This document shows positions 7,728 through 16,599 of a stretch of 64,000 nt of DNA, piece by piece. Both the position numbers and the translations under genes were made by a program. Position 1 is the first letter of the stretch, and the number at the start of each line of letters is the position of its first letter. Origin of the DNA: Azospirillum sp. TSH100. GTDB taxonomy: Bacteria > Pseudomonadota > Alphaproteobacteria > Azospirillales > Azospirillaceae. The notes under the pieces are model-generated. The model worked only from the letters and a program-made list of their open reading frames with translations. It did not search any database and was not told where the DNA came from. The stretch is taken from positions 1,392,001 through 1,456,000 of the forward strand of contig NZ_CP039634.1 in the NCBI RefSeq assembly GCF_004923295.1, given 5' to 3'.

Positions 7728-10145
7728 ATGTCCATGGACCGTTCTGCCCCGAAACACTCCTCGCGCGCCCGGCGCGCCGCTCCGGGCCACCACGATCCCG
7801 TTTCCGAGCCCGCCGGCGTCACGGCGGCCGAGATCCGCGATGGACTGGTTCTGGCCTTTCTGGCGCGTAAGAGGCTTCTGGTGCTGGTCGGCGATGCCGG
7901 TTCTGGACGTCCTGCCCTGTTCCGCCAGCTGGTCGAGCATATCGACGCCGACGGCGCCATGGTGCTGCCGGTCGCGGCGTCGATCGGTGCGGAGATCGAG
8001 GATCTGGTCGCCGCCGCCGGCACCGGCGCGCTGCCCGATCTGGTTGCGGGAGGAGACGGCGAGGCCGATTTCGACACGCTGATCGCGGCGCTGGAGGAAC
8101 GGCTGGAGCTTGCCGGGTCCGGGCTGCTGGCGGTCGACAACGCCGCCGTGCTGGCGCCGCCGGTGCTGGCGGATCTGGTCGACCTGACCCGGGCGGAGAC
8201 GGCGGCTGGCCGCTTCATGCAGGTGCTGCTGTGCGGCACCCCCGAGCTGGAAGGAACGCTGGCGCGCGCCGGGCTGACGGACGAACTGCGCGACATGGGC
8301 GTGATCTACCGGATGACGGCGGGCAACGGCCCCGTCGAGCATGTCCGGGAGGTTCCTCCGGCGTCGAGGCCTGCGCCGATGCTGGCGGTTCCCCCCCAGC
8401 CCCAGCAAATTCCCGCGCAGTCCGCCGCGCTTCCGCCCGCGAACGACTGGTCGGTCGGGCGACAGCAGGAGCGCTGGCACGACGAGAGCCTCCAGGATGG
8501 CCGGGACTGGACCGATCGCGCTGCCGGGCCGGGAAGCTCCGGACCGGGCCAGGGCGTCGCCATGCGCGCGCCGCGCCGGACCGCGCTCTATGCCGGGGCG
8601 GCGCTGACAACCCTGGTGTTGCTGGGCGCCGCCGGTGCGGCGATCGCCACCGCGGTGCCGGGTGTCCTCCCCGATCGTGCGCTGGTCACGGTCGAGGAGG
8701 GCTGGACCAAGGCACGCGACGCAATCGAGCGGACCGTCCAGGGACTGACCGGGACGGCGCCGACTGACCGGCGGCATGCCGCCGATGTGGCGGCCACGCC
8801 CACTCCCGATCTGCCGGCCTCTTCCGCGGTCAACCAGTCAACCGGCCAGCCCCCGGCTCAAGCCACGGCTCAACCCATGGGCCAGCCCACGGTGACGGCC
8901 GCCCTCCCTGCGCAGGCGCCTCCCCAGGCACCTTCCCAGGCGACAGTGGTGCCGCCGCCTGCCACCGGCACCCAGACGGTGTCGAAACCGGCGACTGCCG
9001 TTCCGGTCGAGACCGCGGTCCTGCCGCCGGCCCAAACGCAACCGGCCGCCGCCGCCAAACCTTCCGCGACCGGCGTTACGGAAGCAGCTCCGGGTGTCGC
9101 CTCTCTGCCGCCGCTGGAGGATCCGTCGGCGACCGCCGTGGTGCCGGCTGCGCCGTCGCAGGCCGCCGTTCCGGATGCCGATGCCACCCAACGGGTGCGG
9201 GCGATGGTCGATCAGGCCCGCCGCCAGATCGCCGGCAAGCGCCTGACCACCCCGCCGGGCGACAACGCCTATGAGACGGTGCAGCGCATCCGCCAGATCG
9301 CGCCGACCTCGCCGGAGGCGACGGAACTGCTGACCACCATGACGGACACCTATCGCCGCTGGGCGATGCTGGCCGAACGCGACGGCGACTGGTCGGAGAC
9401 CAAGCGCTTTTACGAGCGGGCGCAGATGATATCGCCCGACAGCCCAGATCTGGCGGAACGCATCCGCGCGGCGAGCGAGCAGCGGACCTACACCGGTTCC
9501 GGCACGGGAACGGCATCCGGCACCGTCCCCGGAAGCGCCCCTGGAAGCTCGGTGGCGCCGGTGAAGGCGGCGCCGGGGCTGGGCGACCGCGAATCGGTCC
9601 TTGCCCTGCTGCGCAACCCTGCGGAGCTGTCGCGCACGCTCCAGGCCGGGGCCAACGCCGACACGCGTCTCGACAATGGCAAGACCCTGCTGATGATCGC
9701 CGCCGAGCAGGGGCTGGCCGATGCGGTGCGCGTGCTGCTCGACCGCCACGCCCGAACCGACCTGCGCACCTCCGACGGCGCCACGGCGGTGATGTATGCC
9801 GCCTGGGGCGGGCATGACGCCGTGGTCCGGGCGCTGGCCGATGGCGGCGCCGACCTCGACACCACCAACAGCGACGGCAAGACCGCGCTGATGGCCGCGG
9901 CCGCCCGCGGCCACGAGGATGTTGCGCGCACGCTGATCCAGCGCGGGGTGATGGTCGACCGCACCACCGCCTATGGCTGGTCGGCGCTGATGTACGCCGC
10001 CAACAACGGGCACGAGGCGGTGGCGAAGCTGCTGCTCGACAGTGGTGCCAACCCCTACCGCATGGATGCCAACGGCAACTCCGCGCTGACTCTCGGCGCC
10101 TTGCAGGGGCATGTCCAGGTGGTGGAGGCGTTGAAGCCGCGCTGA
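7728..10145 (+). CDS. membrane protein: degenerate ExeA-type AAA module, transmembrane segment, ankyrin repeats
   Basis: An 805-residue multidomain protein. Residues about 30-215 look like the AAA module of ExeA/GspA-type proteins, but the P-loop reads GDAGSGRPALF, lacking the GKT lysine, and the Walker B region reads GLLAVDNAAVL without the usual acidic pair, so ATP hydrolysis is doubtful. One membrane segment follows at about 283-305 (LYAGAALTTLVLLGAAGAAI), then a long Pro/Ala/Gln/Thr linker to about 485. A helical TPR-like region (about 490-590) precedes at least four ankyrin repeats (about 635-800), with DNGKTLLMIAAEQG and DGKTALMAAAARG as clear examples. Topology suggests a cytoplasmic AAA-like part and periplasmic repeats. 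It converges on the pseudo-caspase gene 31 bases away. Function unknown; scaffolding is an inference. Confidence 0.8.
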   Translation: MSMDRSAPKHSSRARRAAPGHHDPVSEPAGVTAAEIRDGLVLAFLARKRLLVLVGDAGSGRPALFRQLVEHIDADGAMVLPVAASIGAEIEDLVAAAGTGALPDLVAGGDGEADFDTLIAALEERLELAGSGLLAVDNAAVLAPPVLADLVDLTRAETAAGRFMQVLLCGTPELEGTLARAGLTDELRDMGVIYRMTAGNGPVEHVREVPPASRPAPMLAVPPQPQQIPAQSAALPPANDWSVGRQQERWHDESLQDGRDWTDRAAGPGSSGPGQGVAMRAPRRTALYAGAALTTLVLLGAAGAAIATAVPGVLPDRALVTVEEGWTKARDAIERTVQGLTGTAPTDRRHAADVAATPTPDLPASSAVNQSTGQPPAQATAQPMGQPTVTAALPAQAPPQAPSQATVVPPPATGTQTVSKPATAVPVETAVLPPAQTQPAAAAKPSATGVTEAAPGVASLPPLEDPSATAVVPAAPSQAAVPDADATQRVRAMVDQARRQIAGKRLTTPPGDNAYETVQRIRQIAPTSPEATELLTTMTDTYRRWAMLAERDGDWSETKRFYERAQMISPDSPDLAERIRAASEQRTYTGSGTGTASGTVPGSAPGSSVAPVKAAPGLGDRESVLALLRNPAELSRTLQAGANADTRLDNGKTLLMIAAEQGLADAVRVLLDRHARTDLRTSDGATAVMYAAWGGHDAVVRALADGGADLDTTNSDGKTALMAAAARGHEDVARTLIQRGVMVDRTTAYGWSALMYAANNGHEAVAKLLLDSGANPYRMDANGNSALTLGALQGHVQVVEALKPR

Positions 10146-10176
10146 TTCTTGCCGGCTGATCCTTACTGGCTCAGCT

Positions 10177-11904
10177 TTACTGATCAAGGCGGACGGAGCC
10201 GCGCCACATCCCGGCGCTCTGTCCGCCGTTGGCGTAGTGGAAGATGCCGGGACCGTCCGGCTGGCCGTCGCGGAAACGCCCGGCGAAGCGGCTGCCGTCG
10301 GTGAAGGTCATCACGCCGTAGCCGGACATCAGGTCGCCCGACCATTCCCCCTCGTATGTCTGGCCGTTGACGAAGCGGTAGACGCCGGTTCCCTGCCGGA
10401 TCGGCCGGCCCAGTGCCGGATTGCTTCCCGAATTCGACGAGGATTGCGCCCAGGCCCCTTCATAACGGTCGCCGCCGGAAAAGCCGTAGCTCCAGTACCG
10501 GCTGTCGGGGCGGCTGCGCGCCCGTTCCGCCGCCGTGCGGGCGTCGCCCAGCGCACGCATCGCCAGCTGTTCCGCCTCCACCGCCGCGCCGTCCGGCGTG
10601 GAGAAGCCGGTGCCTGGCGCGGCACTGGGGAAGCTGCGCGGCTGTTCGGCCTGGAGCGGGTCGGATTTGCCGGCGGCCGGCGGTTCGACGCCCTGCTCCA
10701 TACCGGGATCGCCGAAGGACGGGCCGGTCTCGATCGGCCCACGGGCGCGGGCGGCCTGCGGCGACGGGTCGGCCCAGCGGGCGGCGAGCGCGCCCGCCGT
10801 GAGATAGCCGGTCCGGCCGACCGAGTCGCGGACGCGCAGCCAGCTTCCCTCCGGCACCGGCTCCAGCACCGTCACGGCGCTGCCGGCGGCCAGTTGGGCG
10901 ACGCCGCGGGCGCCGACGGCCGGCCGGTCGAACAGGACGCCGGCCTTCGCCATCTCATACGCGCCGGGCGGAAGGCTGGTGGTGGTGACCGCAGGCGGCT
11001 CCTTTGTCGGCGTGGTGGCGGAGGGAGCGGGCGACACGGGCGGAGCGTTTTGCGGCTTCGCAGGAGCGGCGGCGACGGCCGGCATGAGCACCAGAGTGCT
11101 GCCCAGCCGGTCCTGCAGCCAGGGCAACTGCCGGCCGTCGCTCCGTTCGGCGACCGCACGCGCCACCTCGGCCAGCGAATCGCGGAAGGTGACGCCGGGC
11201 TTGACCATTTCGCGCGCCAGGGCGGCGGTGAAGGCATCGGGGCCCTTGCCCGGCTTCGGAGCCACCGGCGGAATGCCCGGACGGTGGGCATAGACGATGA
11301 ACAGGCCGTCCGCCTCCATCGGCGTGCCCAGCGCGCCGCCGCCCACCCGCTGGGCCAGCGCCTCGGCGACGGCGGGGTCGATCACCACCACCGCCTTGCG
11401 CCCGCTGTCACGCAGGTCGCTCAGCAGACCGTCGAGATCCAGCGCGCTGCGTGGCAGATCGTCCGCTCCGGTCGGAGCGGCGTCGGCGGGCAGCAGGAAC
11501 TCCCGCTCTCCCACCCCGACCGCGAGGCCGGTGTAATAGACGAAGCCGAGTTCGGCCCCCGACAGTGCTTCGCGGAAGCGCTCCAGCGCCGACTCCATGG
11601 CGACCCGCCCGACATTGTCGGCCCGCGTCACCGAAAAGCCGGCGCTGCGCAAGGCCGCCGTCATCGCTGAGGCGTTGGCGGCCGCCTGGTCGGAGCGGCT
11701 GTCGAGTGCGGTGTAGCGGCCATTGTCGATGACCAGGGCCACGCGCTTTCCGGTTTCCGCCAAGGCACGCCCCCCCTGCATGCCGTCGAAAGGCAGGGCG
11801 GCCAGCAGTGCCGCCGTCAGGACGGTCGCCTTGAGGCGGCGCCTCCACCTGCCGGCCGGGCGGCGGTCTGTATGGCTTGCGGTCGGCGTTGCGGTCTTCG
11901 TCAC
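10177..11904 (-). CDS. secreted pseudo-caspase with SH3 and MORN repeats
   Basis: A 575-residue exported protein. After a basic N-region and a signal peptide (about residues 25-49, ending GRALA) comes a caspase-fold (peptidase C14) domain starting RVALVIDNGRYTAL. The normal YYAGHG histidine motif is VYYTGLAVG near residue 124 and the normal DAC cysteine motif is VIDPAVA near 176, so both catalytic residues are lost. A proline/threonine linker, an SH3-like domain (about 310-370) and three to four MORN repeats (about 490-575, for example DRYEGAW, QTYEGEWSGDLMSGYG) follow. GTG at 11904 was chosen because GAAGGA lies 9 bases upstream. A binding or scaffold role is inferred. Confidence 0.82.
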   Translation of the reverse strand: MTKTATPTASHTDRRPAGRWRRRLKATVLTAALLAALPFDGMQGGRALAETGKRVALVIDNGRYTALDSRSDQAAANASAMTAALRSAGFSVTRADNVGRVAMESALERFREALSGAELGFVYYTGLAVGVGEREFLLPADAAPTGADDLPRSALDLDGLLSDLRDSGRKAVVVIDPAVAEALAQRVGGGALGTPMEADGLFIVYAHRPGIPPVAPKPGKGPDAFTAALAREMVKPGVTFRDSLAEVARAVAERSDGRQLPWLQDRLGSTLVLMPAVAAAPAKPQNAPPVSPAPSATTPTKEPPAVTTTSLPPGAYEMAKAGVLFDRPAVGARGVAQLAAGSAVTVLEPVPEGSWLRVRDSVGRTGYLTAGALAARWADPSPQAARARGPIETGPSFGDPGMEQGVEPPAAGKSDPLQAEQPRSFPSAAPGTGFSTPDGAAVEAEQLAMRALGDARTAAERARSRPDSRYWSYGFSGGDRYEGAWAQSSSNSGSNPALGRPIRQGTGVYRFVNGQTYEGEWSGDLMSGYGVMTFTDGSRFAGRFRDGQPDGPGIFHYANGGQSAGMWRGSVRLDQ

Positions 11905-12197
11905 GGCGTTCCATCCTTCGTAGTCGCGGCAGCCTCTTGCCATGGAAATGGGCATGAGCCTGTGCGCCGCCCGTTGCCGGGAAGCGTACCGCCGCCGGGA
12001 GCATAGCCTTTTCCGCCGTTCGGAAGCGCCGCTCATTCGGAGCGTCGGACGGTGCCGGCGTTACCCCGCGTGGACGAGGGTGCGCTTTGCGCACGCGCCA
12101 CACCTTGCGATGGCCGCGCGTGAAGCGGCGATGTATCGCTTTCCCTTCGCGGCGAAGCCGCCTATATGACGCTCCTTCGCAGACAACGAGGTTCGCC

Positions 12198-12461
12198 ATG
12201 CCGCCCGCCAAGCCGTCCGCCGTCCGGATGTCCGACACCGAAATCGCCCGCGTGCAGATGTACCTGCGCAAGACCCTGGGCAACCCCAAGATCGTGATCG
12301 AGCCGCCGGCCAAGGCCGGCCAGTCGGCCGAGGTGACGGTGGATGGCGAGTTCTTCGGCACGCTGAACCGTGACGATGACGAAGGCGAAATCTCCTACGC
12401 CCTCAACGTTGTGATTCTGGAAGAGGACCTGCCGGAGCCGCCGGCCATTCCGCGCCGCTGA
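12198..12461 (+). CDS. DUF3126 family protein
   Basis: An 87-residue small acidic protein, recognised from the pattern ARVQMYLRKTLGNPKI followed by DDEGEISYALNVVILEEDL, which is the alphaproteobacterial DUF3126 family. No signal peptide or metal motif. Function unknown throughout the family. ATG at 12198 follows CGAGG; an upstream in-frame ATG at 12087 was rejected because the extra residues are arginine-rich and unlike the family. Monocistronic. Confidence 0.85.
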   Translation: MPPAKPSAVRMSDTEIARVQMYLRKTLGNPKIVIEPPAKAGQSAEVTVDGEFFGTLNRDDDEGEISYALNVVILEEDLPEPPAIPRR

Positions 12462-12498
12462 GCCTTTCGGTCTTTTCCGGTCTTTCGCCCTGGGCCCC

Positions 12499-13128
12499 CT
12501 AGCGGCTGTGAGCGCGAAGCTCCGCCGCCAGGGCGGCCAGCAGGGTCTGCCCGCCCGACAGGGTCAGGCCGCGGACCAGGACGATCGCCTTGTGCCCGCC
12601 GCGCCGATGCATGACCAACCGCACGTTTCGGCTGCCCGCGGCCTTCAGTTCCGCCTTCACAGCGTCGTTGGGCGCCACATTGCCGGCGACCAGTGTCATC
12701 TCCGCCTTGTGGCGGTACTCGTGCGCCGGATCGATCCAGGCCACGAACAGTGGCTTGCCGCCCACCATCGGATAGATCGCCAGATCCCGGATCGTCTGGT
12801 GCGGATGGATTCGCGCGCCGTCCACCGTCAGCCCGCGTTCCGTCACGCCAAGCCGCACGGCGCGGCGCTGCACCGTCTCCGACAGTGTCACCACCCAAAG
12901 CAGCAGCACCGGCACCGCGCAGAAGACGGCCAGCCATTGCAGCATTCCGGCCAGCTCGTCGGGCGCCAGACCGGCCCCGGCGATGAAGCCGGTCGCCAGC
13001 AGCCCCGCGATCAGCAGATAGCGCGTGCGGATCACCGGGGTCAGCACCGGTGTCGCCACGAACACGGCACCGGCCGCGCTGTCTTCGCGCGTGACTTCCA
13101 GACTGGGGAGCGGCTTGGCGGCGGGCAT
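12499..13128 (-). CDS. hypothetical inner-membrane protein with two membrane segments
   Basis: A 209-residue protein with a short cytoplasmic N-terminus and two adjacent membrane helices (about residues 37-58 and 64-84: YLLIAGLLATGFIAGAGLA, then LQWLAVFCAVPVLLLWVVTL). The remaining 120 residues form a soluble beta-rich domain beginning RRAVRLGVTERGLTVDGARI, an arrangement like bacterial PH-domain membrane proteins, though the family is not certain. It may carry a long structured leader containing the inverted repeat at 13241-13408. Confidence 0.6.
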   Translation of the reverse strand: MPAAKPLPSLEVTREDSAAGAVFVATPVLTPVIRTRYLLIAGLLATGFIAGAGLAPDELAGMLQWLAVFCAVPVLLLWVVTLSETVQRRAVRLGVTERGLTVDGARIHPHQTIRDLAIYPMVGGKPLFVAWIDPAHEYRHKAEMTLVAGNVAPNDAVKAELKAAGSRNVRLVMHRRGGHKAIVLVRGLTLSGGQTLLAALAAELRAHSR

Positions 13129-13240
13129 GTTGCGGGCGGACTGGGGGAATGGGGCGTGATCCTGTTCCGGCGGAGTGTCGCCCGTCCAGTTCTTTCGCCC
13201 TTGCCTTGAAAATGAACCGGGGGGCGCTAATCTGCGGCGC

Positions 13241-13408
13241 AGGAGGTGACGCGAGCCGCTTCATGGATGGCGGGACCGGTTTCCCGGCCCCACCAAGTCT
13301 GGCTTTACCTGCCCTGGTCCCTGTTGAAGCCCGCTTCCAACTCGAACTTCAGCTTCAATCAAAAGCGGCGGAGCCATTTCAGGAATTTTTTCACTCGCGT
13401 CACCTCCT
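13241..13408 (-). repeat. perfect 15-bp inverted repeat carrying a strong Shine-Dalgarno sequence, 138-bp interior
   Basis: AGGAGGTGACGCGAG at 13241-13255 recurs as its exact complement at 13394-13408. Read on the minus strand, the first arm sits in AAAGGAGGTGACGCGA, an almost complete match to the 16S anti-Shine-Dalgarno end, directly before a GTG start; the second arm could pair with it and hide it. The interior can form further stems, including GGGGCCGG-gaaa-CCGGTCCC (13270-13289) and CCGCTT/AAGCGG next to the closing stem. No target-site duplication flanks the arms, so a miniature transposon is not favoured. Confidence 0.6.
13359..13394 (-). CDS. possible 11-residue cationic peptide ORF inside the inverted repeat
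   Basis: A GTG start 8 bases after AGGAGG encodes MKKFLKWLRRF and then TGA. The peptide is strongly basic and amphipathic. The same frame continues past the TGA with LKLKFELEAGFNRDQGR before TAA at 13305-13307. TGA is followed at once by TTG, so re-initiation or stop readthrough would give a second or a fused peptide. The exceptional ribosome binding site is the only support; no homologue is recognised. Confidence 0.35.
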   Translation of the reverse strand: MKKFLKWLRRF

Positions 13409-13663
13409 TTCGGTGGTCGTCGGCGCATTGTGCGTGTCCGGCGGCGCGAGAATACGGGGCGCACATGTGTGTACCAATCTCGCTTGGGAAAAGGCCTCCC
13501 TTAAAGTTGCGTTACGATTCCCTTGGGCGAGAGGGTTGGGCTTTTGCAACCCTGGTGCCTCGATCAGGGTGATGATAGTTTGCGAGTTGGATGATTTCTG
13601 ACCAAACCGTCAGGTCCGCTTTCCAATTCCGCACCCTATCCGCCCTGTGAAGGACCGCCGCCC

Positions 13664-14527
13664 GTGACCTTCCCAAATCCGCTCGATGTCCGGGAGGCGA
13701 CCGCTCCCCGACAAGGCTCGGACCGGGCCGCTTCTTCGGCCAAGTCCCCAGTGGTTGTCGAGGCGCGCAAACTCTCGCTGGTCTACCCGACGGCGGACAA
13801 GCCGGTCACGGCGCTGAGCGAGGTCGAGCTGACCATCGCCCGCGGCGATTTCGTATCGCTGATCGGTCCCAGCGGCTGCGGCAAGACCACCTTGCTGCGC
13901 GTCATCGCCGATCTGGAGCGGCCGACCTCCGGCCACATCGCCATCGAAGGCATGACGCCGGAGCAGGCGCGGTTGAAGCGGCTCTACGGCTACGTCTTCC
14001 AGGCGCCGGCGCTCTATCCGTGGCGGACGGTTGAGCGCAACGTGATGCTGCCGTTGGAGATCATGGGAATCGCCCGCACCGAACGGCAGGCAAGAGCCCG
14101 CGAGCAGTTGGAACGCGTCGGCCTGTCGGGCTTCGAGCGCAAGTTCCCCTGGCAACTCTCCGGCGGCATGCAGCAGCGCGTCTCCATCGCCCGCGCTCTC
14201 GCTTTGCAGCCGGACCTGCTGCTGATGGACGAGCCGTTCGGCGCGCTGGACGAGATCACCCGCGACCATCTGAACCTGCACTTGACCCAGCTGTGGCGGG
14301 CGACCGGCAAGACCTGTGTCTTCGTCACCCATTCGATCGCCGAGGCGGTGTTCCTCTCCACCCGCATCGTGGTGATGAGCCCGCGTCCCGGCCGCATCCT
14401 TGATGTCATCGACTGCGACAGCCTGCCGCGCGAGCGCACGCTGGACATCCGCGAGTCGCCGGAATTCGCCGCCATCGCTCACCGCGTACGCGAGGGGCTG
14501 AAGGAGGGGCACAGTTACGATGACTAG
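13664..14527 (+). CDS. NitT/TauT-type ABC transporter ATP-binding protein
   Basis: A 287-residue ATPase that powers import of a small solute (nitrate, taurine, sulfonate or riboflavin-precursor-like classes). Walker A GPSGCGKTTLL, Q-loop YVFQAPALYPWRT, signature LSGGMQQR, Walker B LLLMDEPFGALDE and switch histidine VFVTHS are all intact. The first 30 residues are an unstructured extension. GTG start at 13664 with GAAGGA upstream. Its end overlaps the next permease start by 8 bases, so the genes are translationally coupled. Confidence 0.92.
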   Translation: MTFPNPLDVREATAPRQGSDRAASSAKSPVVVEARKLSLVYPTADKPVTALSEVELTIARGDFVSLIGPSGCGKTTLLRVIADLERPTSGHIAIEGMTPEQARLKRLYGYVFQAPALYPWRTVERNVMLPLEIMGIARTERQARAREQLERVGLSGFERKFPWQLSGGMQQRVSIARALALQPDLLLMDEPFGALDEITRDHLNLHLTQLWRATGKTCVFVTHSIAEAVFLSTRIVVMSPRPGRILDVIDCDSLPRERTLDIRESPEFAAIAHRVREGLKEGHSYDD

Positions 14528-15383
14528 GCGTGCGCTTCCCGTCACCGTGATGACGCTGCTGTTGCTGGCGGCCTGGTACGTCGGTGCGGCCTGGCTGAAC
14601 TGGCCGCAGGCGGTGGAGACGCTGATGCGTGCAAGCAAGCCAACCGGCGTCGCGGATGTGCTGGCCCAGGCCTACGCGATGAAGCGGCCGATCCTGCCCA
14701 CCCCCGATCAGGTGGTGGTGGAACTGTGGAATTCCCTGACCGGCTACGCGCCGACCAGCCCGCGCAACCTGCTGTTCCATGCCTGGGTGACGGCGGAGGC
14801 GGCGCTGACCGGTCTGGCGATGGGCCTTGTTCTGGGCATCCTTCTCGCCGCCGGCATCGTCTACACCCGGACCCTGGAGGCCAGCCTGCTGCCCTGGGTG
14901 ATCGCCTCGCAGACGGTGCCGATCCTGGCCATCGCACCGATGATCGTCGTCATCCTCGGCAACATCGGGCTGACCGGGCTGCTGCCGAAGGCGGTGATCT
15001 GCATGTATCTCTGCTTCTTCCCGATCACGGTCGGCATGGTGAAGGGTCTGCGATCCGCCGATCCGCTGTGGCTCGACCTGATGCGGACCTATTCGGCCGG
15101 CGGGCTGCGCGCCTTCTGGTCGCTGCGGCTGCCGGCCTCCATGCCGTTCCTGTTCGCCAGCCTCAAGGTCTCGGTTGCCATCAGCGTGGTCGGTGCCATC
15201 GTCGGCGAATTGCCGACCGGCGGTCAGGCCGGGCTGGGGGCGCGGCTGCTGTCGGGGTCCTATTACGGCCAGACGGTACAGATCTGGGCGGCGCTGATCA
15301 TGGCCTCGCTGCTGTCCGTGGCGCTGATCGCCGTGGTGCGTGGACTGGAGCTGGTCCTGCTGGGCCGGGCGGGGGCGCGATGA
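14520..15383 (+). CDS. ABC transporter permease (SsuC/TauC-like)
   Basis: A 287-residue inner-membrane permease with about six helices. The EAA loop that docks the ATPase reads DLMRTYSAGGLRAFWSLRLP near residues 187-206, as in BPD_transp_1 permeases of the NitT/TauT class. It overlaps the ATPase gene by 8 bases and the second permease by 4 (ATGA). No substrate-binding protein follows directly in this set. Confidence 0.9.
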   Translation: MTRRALPVTVMTLLLLAAWYVGAAWLNWPQAVETLMRASKPTGVADVLAQAYAMKRPILPTPDQVVVELWNSLTGYAPTSPRNLLFHAWVTAEAALTGLAMGLVLGILLAAGIVYTRTLEASLLPWVIASQTVPILAIAPMIVVILGNIGLTGLLPKAVICMYLCFFPITVGMVKGLRSADPLWLDLMRTYSAGGLRAFWSLRLPASMPFLFASLKVSVAISVVGAIVGELPTGGQAGLGARLLSGSYYGQTVQIWAALIMASLLSVALIAVVRGLELVLLGRAGAR

Positions 15384-16540
15384 GCAATTTGACGAGCGAT
15401 GAGGCGACGAACCCCTACCGCACCAACCTGCGCAGCGCGGTCGATTGGGGGTTGATCGCCATAGGTCTGCCGATCTTGGCCGGGCTTGCCTTTCCGATCG
15501 CCGATCGGAGCGGCGAGCCCGTCGGCTGGTTCGATGGCACGAACGCGCCCTTCTTCCTCGTCGGCTTCGTGCTGGCGGTGATCGCCGCCGCCTTCGCGCC
15601 GAAGCGCGTCTGGGGCGCCTGGGTGGAACTGGCCGGCGTGGCCTTCGCCTGGCTTCTGCCCCTCCATCTGATGAATGGCGGGCTGATGCTGTCGGACGCC
15701 TGGGGACTGTGGCTGTTCCTGTTTGGAACGATGGTTCTGCTGTGGCGGGTGATGGCGGTGTTTGCCGGCGTGCCGGGCTGGACCCGTTCGGTGCTGGTGC
15801 CCGGTCTGTTCGGCCTTGGCCTTCTGGTCGCATGGGAACAGCTGGTGACGGGATTTTCGGTGCCGGCCATCCTTTTGCCGGCGCCATCCCGGATCCTCGT
15901 CGCGATCATCCACAACGCCCCGGTGCTGTGGGACGATTTCCGTCAGACGGTCCTGACCTCCGTCCTGCGTGGCTATGTCATGGGGTGCAGTGCCGGCTTT
16001 CTGGTGGCAATCCTTGCCGACCGCGTGCCGTTTCTTGCCCGCGGATTGCTGCCGCTCGGCAATCTCGCCAGCGCCATTCCGGTGGTGGGCATCGCGCCGA
16101 TCATGGTGATGTGGTTCGGCTTCGACTGGCAATCCAAGGCCGCGGTCATCGTCGTCATGACCTTTTTCCCGATGCTGATCAACACGCTGGCGGGCCTCGG
16201 CAACTCGGAGCGAATCCAGCTCGACCTGATGCGATCCTACGGCGCCGGCTATGGCACGACGCTGGCCAAGCTGCGGCTGCCCAACGCGCTACCCTTCCTG
16301 TTCAACGGGTTGAAGATCAACTCCACCCTGGCGCTGATCGGCGCCATCGTCGCGGAGTTCTTCGGCACGCCGGTGGTCGGCATGGGTTTCCGCATCTCCA
16401 CCGAAGTGGCGCGGATGAATCTGGACGTCGTCTGGGCCACCATCGCCGTGGCGGCGCTGACGGGTTCCGGCCTTTACGGCGCGCTGGCGGTGCTGGAGCG
16501 GGTGACGACGGCTTGGCATCCATCGATGCGTGGACGCTGA
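15380..16540 (+). CDS. ABC transporter permease with extra N-terminal membrane helices
   Basis: A 386-residue permease. The C-terminal 250 residues are a standard NitT/TauT BPD_transp_1 domain with EAA loop DLMRSYGAGYGTTLAKLRLP. The first 130 residues add about four membrane helices not needed in ordinary family members (about 250-280 residues). ATG at 15380 overlaps the preceding stop by 4 bases. Two different permease genes with one ATPase point to a heterodimeric channel. The added helices could sense or bind substrate, but that is inference. Confidence 0.88.
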   Translation: MSNLTSDEATNPYRTNLRSAVDWGLIAIGLPILAGLAFPIADRSGEPVGWFDGTNAPFFLVGFVLAVIAAAFAPKRVWGAWVELAGVAFAWLLPLHLMNGGLMLSDAWGLWLFLFGTMVLLWRVMAVFAGVPGWTRSVLVPGLFGLGLLVAWEQLVTGFSVPAILLPAPSRILVAIIHNAPVLWDDFRQTVLTSVLRGYVMGCSAGFLVAILADRVPFLARGLLPLGNLASAIPVVGIAPIMVMWFGFDWQSKAAVIVVMTFFPMLINTLAGLGNSERIQLDLMRSYGAGYGTTLAKLRLPNALPFLFNGLKINSTLALIGAIVAEFFGTPVVGMGFRISTEVARMNLDVVWATIAVAALTGSGLYGALAVLERVTTAWHPSMRGR

Positions 16541-16599
16541 GCGGCTCTGGCACGGTCATTGCTTTGATCCCGCCGTTCCAGCCGGGAGGGGAGGTGGGC

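Noticed and set aside
13241..13408. Miniature transposon (MITE) interpretation of the inverted repeat
   Set aside because: No target-site duplication on the flanks and no second copy seen in the window.
13246..13572. 108-residue plus-strand frame through the inverted repeat region
   Set aside because: Composition looks random and no family features; the start lies within the repeat arm.
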